A program made the position numbers and the translations under genes. Below are positions 41,268-42,238 of a stretch of 42,238 nucleotides of DNA, one piece after another (position 1 is the stretch's first letter; every line of letters begins with the position of its first letter). Below the pieces are notes generated by a model. It was given only the letters and a program-made list of their open reading frames with translations, made no database searches and had not been told where the DNA came from. The DNA is from Candidatus Contendibacter sp. (lineage in GTDB: Bacteria; Pseudomonadota; Gammaproteobacteria; Competibacterales; Competibacteraceae). The stretch lies in NCBI GenBank assembly GCA_029624765.1, contig JARSSO010000060.1, positions 1 through 42,238 on the forward strand, read 5' to 3'.

Positions 41268-41681
41268 GGGACGGGTCACCTTTTCTCCAAAGGCGGCAGT
41301 AAGGGGCTATGGTTCAGCCGCACCCAGCCCACGGATACCGCCCTAGTCATCGCGGAAAGCGCCCTAGACGCTCTCAGCTATGCCGCCTTGCACCCCGACG
41401 ACAAGGCGCGGTATTTCAGCACGGGCGGAAGCCTGAACCCCCAGCAGCCCGCTTTACTGGCTACAATTTTCGAGAAGATGCCAAGGCCCGCCGTGGTGAT
41501 CTTGGCGACCGACAACGACGAGGCAGGCCACGCACTCGCCGCGACGATCCAGAGCCTAGCGCCGGACGGCGCAGGCTTGGAGTTTCGCCGCCCCTTGCCT
41601 GAAATCGGCAAAGATTGGAACGACCAGCTACAGGCCCAAAGGCCAAGCCTAGCCCCTCTTTTGCCTGCCGTCCGCGTTTAA
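41268..41681 (+). pseudogene. Toprim-domain gene remnant (5' part missing)
   Basis: The frame reads GHLFSKGGSKGLWFSRTQP, then ALVIAESALDALSYAAL with the Toprim glutamate, VVILATDNDEAGHALAATI with the DxD-like motif, and EIGKDWNDQLQAQ. It ends APLLPAVRV. This is the C-terminal Toprim of DUF3991-type plasmid or ICE primase/relaxase proteins. A TAG at 41265 closes the frame upstream and no start is present, so it is a fragment. Its 3' tail is the start of the duplicated unit. Confidence 0.8.
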
Positions 41682-41762
41682 TCCGCTTCACGGTGTGAAA
41701 CGTCGCAAAAGTGGCAAAAGTTTTTAAAAGTTACATACTATAGCAACAGTCTGTGACTCATT
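41652..41762 (+). repeat. Direct repeat, copy 2
   Basis: This copy is not interrupted by the IS and gives the ancestral junction CTCATTGAATAAC. The homology with copy 1 continues on the right through the start of the Sel1 gene (41763 onward equals 40420 onward with few changes). Confidence 0.9.
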
Positions 41763-41793
41763 GAATAACTGAGAGAATTAGGGGGAAAATCCA

Positions 41794-42238
41794 ATGCGAT
41801 CCGTATTTTTGGGAAGAATGCTTTTCGCCGTGATTCTGTCGTGGGCGGCCTGCTTGGTTTCAGAGGCGGCAGGGGCGGCAGAACAGGTAGATGTTCAGGC
41901 CGTGCGCCAGAAAGCGGAACAGGGCAATGCCGCCGCGCAGTTCAACCTCGGCGTGATGTACGCCAAAGGCCAAGGGGTGAAGCAAGACTACGCCCAAGCC
42001 CGCCAGTGGTTCCAAAAAGCCGCCGAACAGGGCTTTGCCAACGCGCAGAACAACCTCGGCGTGATGTACGCCAACGGCTACGGGGTGAAGCAAGACTACG
42101 CTCAAGCCCGCCCGTGGTACCAAAAAGCCGCCGAGCAGGGCTTTGCCGCCGCACAGTACGACCTCGGCGTGATGTACGCCAACGGCCAAGGGGTGAAGCA
42201 AGACTACGCCCAAGCCCGCCAGTGGTACCAAAAAGCCG
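41794..42238 (+). CDS. Sel1-repeat secreted protein, runs off the right edge
   Basis: The protein begins MRSVFLGRMLFAVILSWAAC, with a signal peptide ending near AGAAEQ, then QAVRQKAEQGNAAAQFNLGV and Sel1 repeats of 36 residues (KGQGVKQDYAQARQWFQKAA type). The repeats are nearly identical at DNA level with a 108-base period (units start at 41962, 42070 and 42178). Sel1 repeats form a helical solenoid for protein contacts. AGGGGG eight bases before the ATG supports the start. The C-terminus is outside the window. The copy at 40451 is its broken relative. Confidence 0.9.
   Translation, partial: MRSVFLGRMLFAVILSWAACLVSEAAGAAEQVDVQAVRQKAEQGNAAAQFNLGVMYAKGQGVKQDYAQARQWFQKAAEQGFANAQNNLGVMYANGYGVKQDYAQARPWYQKAAEQGFAAAQYDLGVMYANGQGVKQDYAQARQWYQKA
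41962..42238 (+). repeat. Tandem 108-base repeats in the Sel1 gene
   Basis: Three consecutive units begin at 41962, 42070 and 42178, all with GCCAA(A/C)GGC and a shared GGGGTGAAGCAAGACTACGC block. The high identity implies recent expansion or gene conversion, and the copy number may vary between strains. The third unit is cut by the window end. Confidence 0.9.

Noticed and set aside
1..42238. tRNA or rRNA genes
   Set aside because: No cloverleaf with a GGTTCGAATCC-like T arm and no rRNA core sequence was recognised on either strand by eye.

Overview
The window is a GC-rich chromosome segment, most likely from a gammaproteobacterium. The support is a PilH twitching-motility response regulator, a DUF2760/Hsp70 gene set, a QseB/PmrA-type two-component system next to a Do-family protease, and an LplT-PlsC fusion. 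The exact taxon cannot be fixed from the sequence alone. IS DNA near 39.3-40.4 kb and a AAA_14 ATPase gene at 26.4-27.5 kb are clearly AT-richer and look transferred.

Left part (1-10.9 kb, all minus strand). One long run of closely spaced genes is read from right to left: DUF2760 protein, Hsp70 A, a RecQ helicase fused to a phosphoribosyltransferase, a DprA-like protein, Hsp70 B, a NrdJb-type TSCPD protein, a quinone oxidoreductase and the start of a TROVE/Ro60 RNA-binding protein cut by the window edge. The RecQ-PRTase/DprA pair sits between the two Hsp70 genes and resembles the toxin/antitoxin logic of ShosTA-type defence, so it is the best candidate for a little-described system.

Middle-left (11-18.5 kb). 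This holds pilH, then an ECF sigma factor, an anti-sigma-like membrane protein and a J-domain protein with ATGA overlaps, a von Willebrand lipoprotein (YfbK-like), a membrane-anchored Ser/Thr kinase with a degenerate glycine loop, a DUF350 membrane protein, and an ATPase with a nuclease-like tail.

CRISPR region (18.6-26.3 kb). This is a type I-C locus read on the minus strand: cas3, cas5c, cas8c, (internal cas11c), cas7c, cas4, then an array of 20 repeats and 19 spacers. It is damaged in an unusual way. Cas4 runs directly into the first CRISPR repeat and loses its last iron-sulfur cysteine. cas1, cas2 and the leader are missing. cas8c has an in-frame TGA where relatives are expected to have Trp. 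A strong internal Shine-Dalgarno and GTG start for Cas11c survives downstream of that stop. The locus could at most be a fixed-memory interference system and may be decaying.

Right part (26.3-42.2 kb). This contains an AAA_14/DUF4143 ATPase with its own promoter and palindromic operator, an ABC1/UbiB kinase, two paralogous multi-pass membrane proteins, and a degQ-type protease followed by an OmpR-family regulator and histidine kinase, with a PmrA-box-like site upstream. After these come a hicBA toxin-antitoxin pair, an LplT-PlsC fusion, a DUF4124 protein, a Uma2 nuclease, and a rearranged accessory end. In that end an IS5-family (ISL2-like) element has split one copy of a duplicated unit that carries a Toprim-gene tail and a Sel1-repeat gene.
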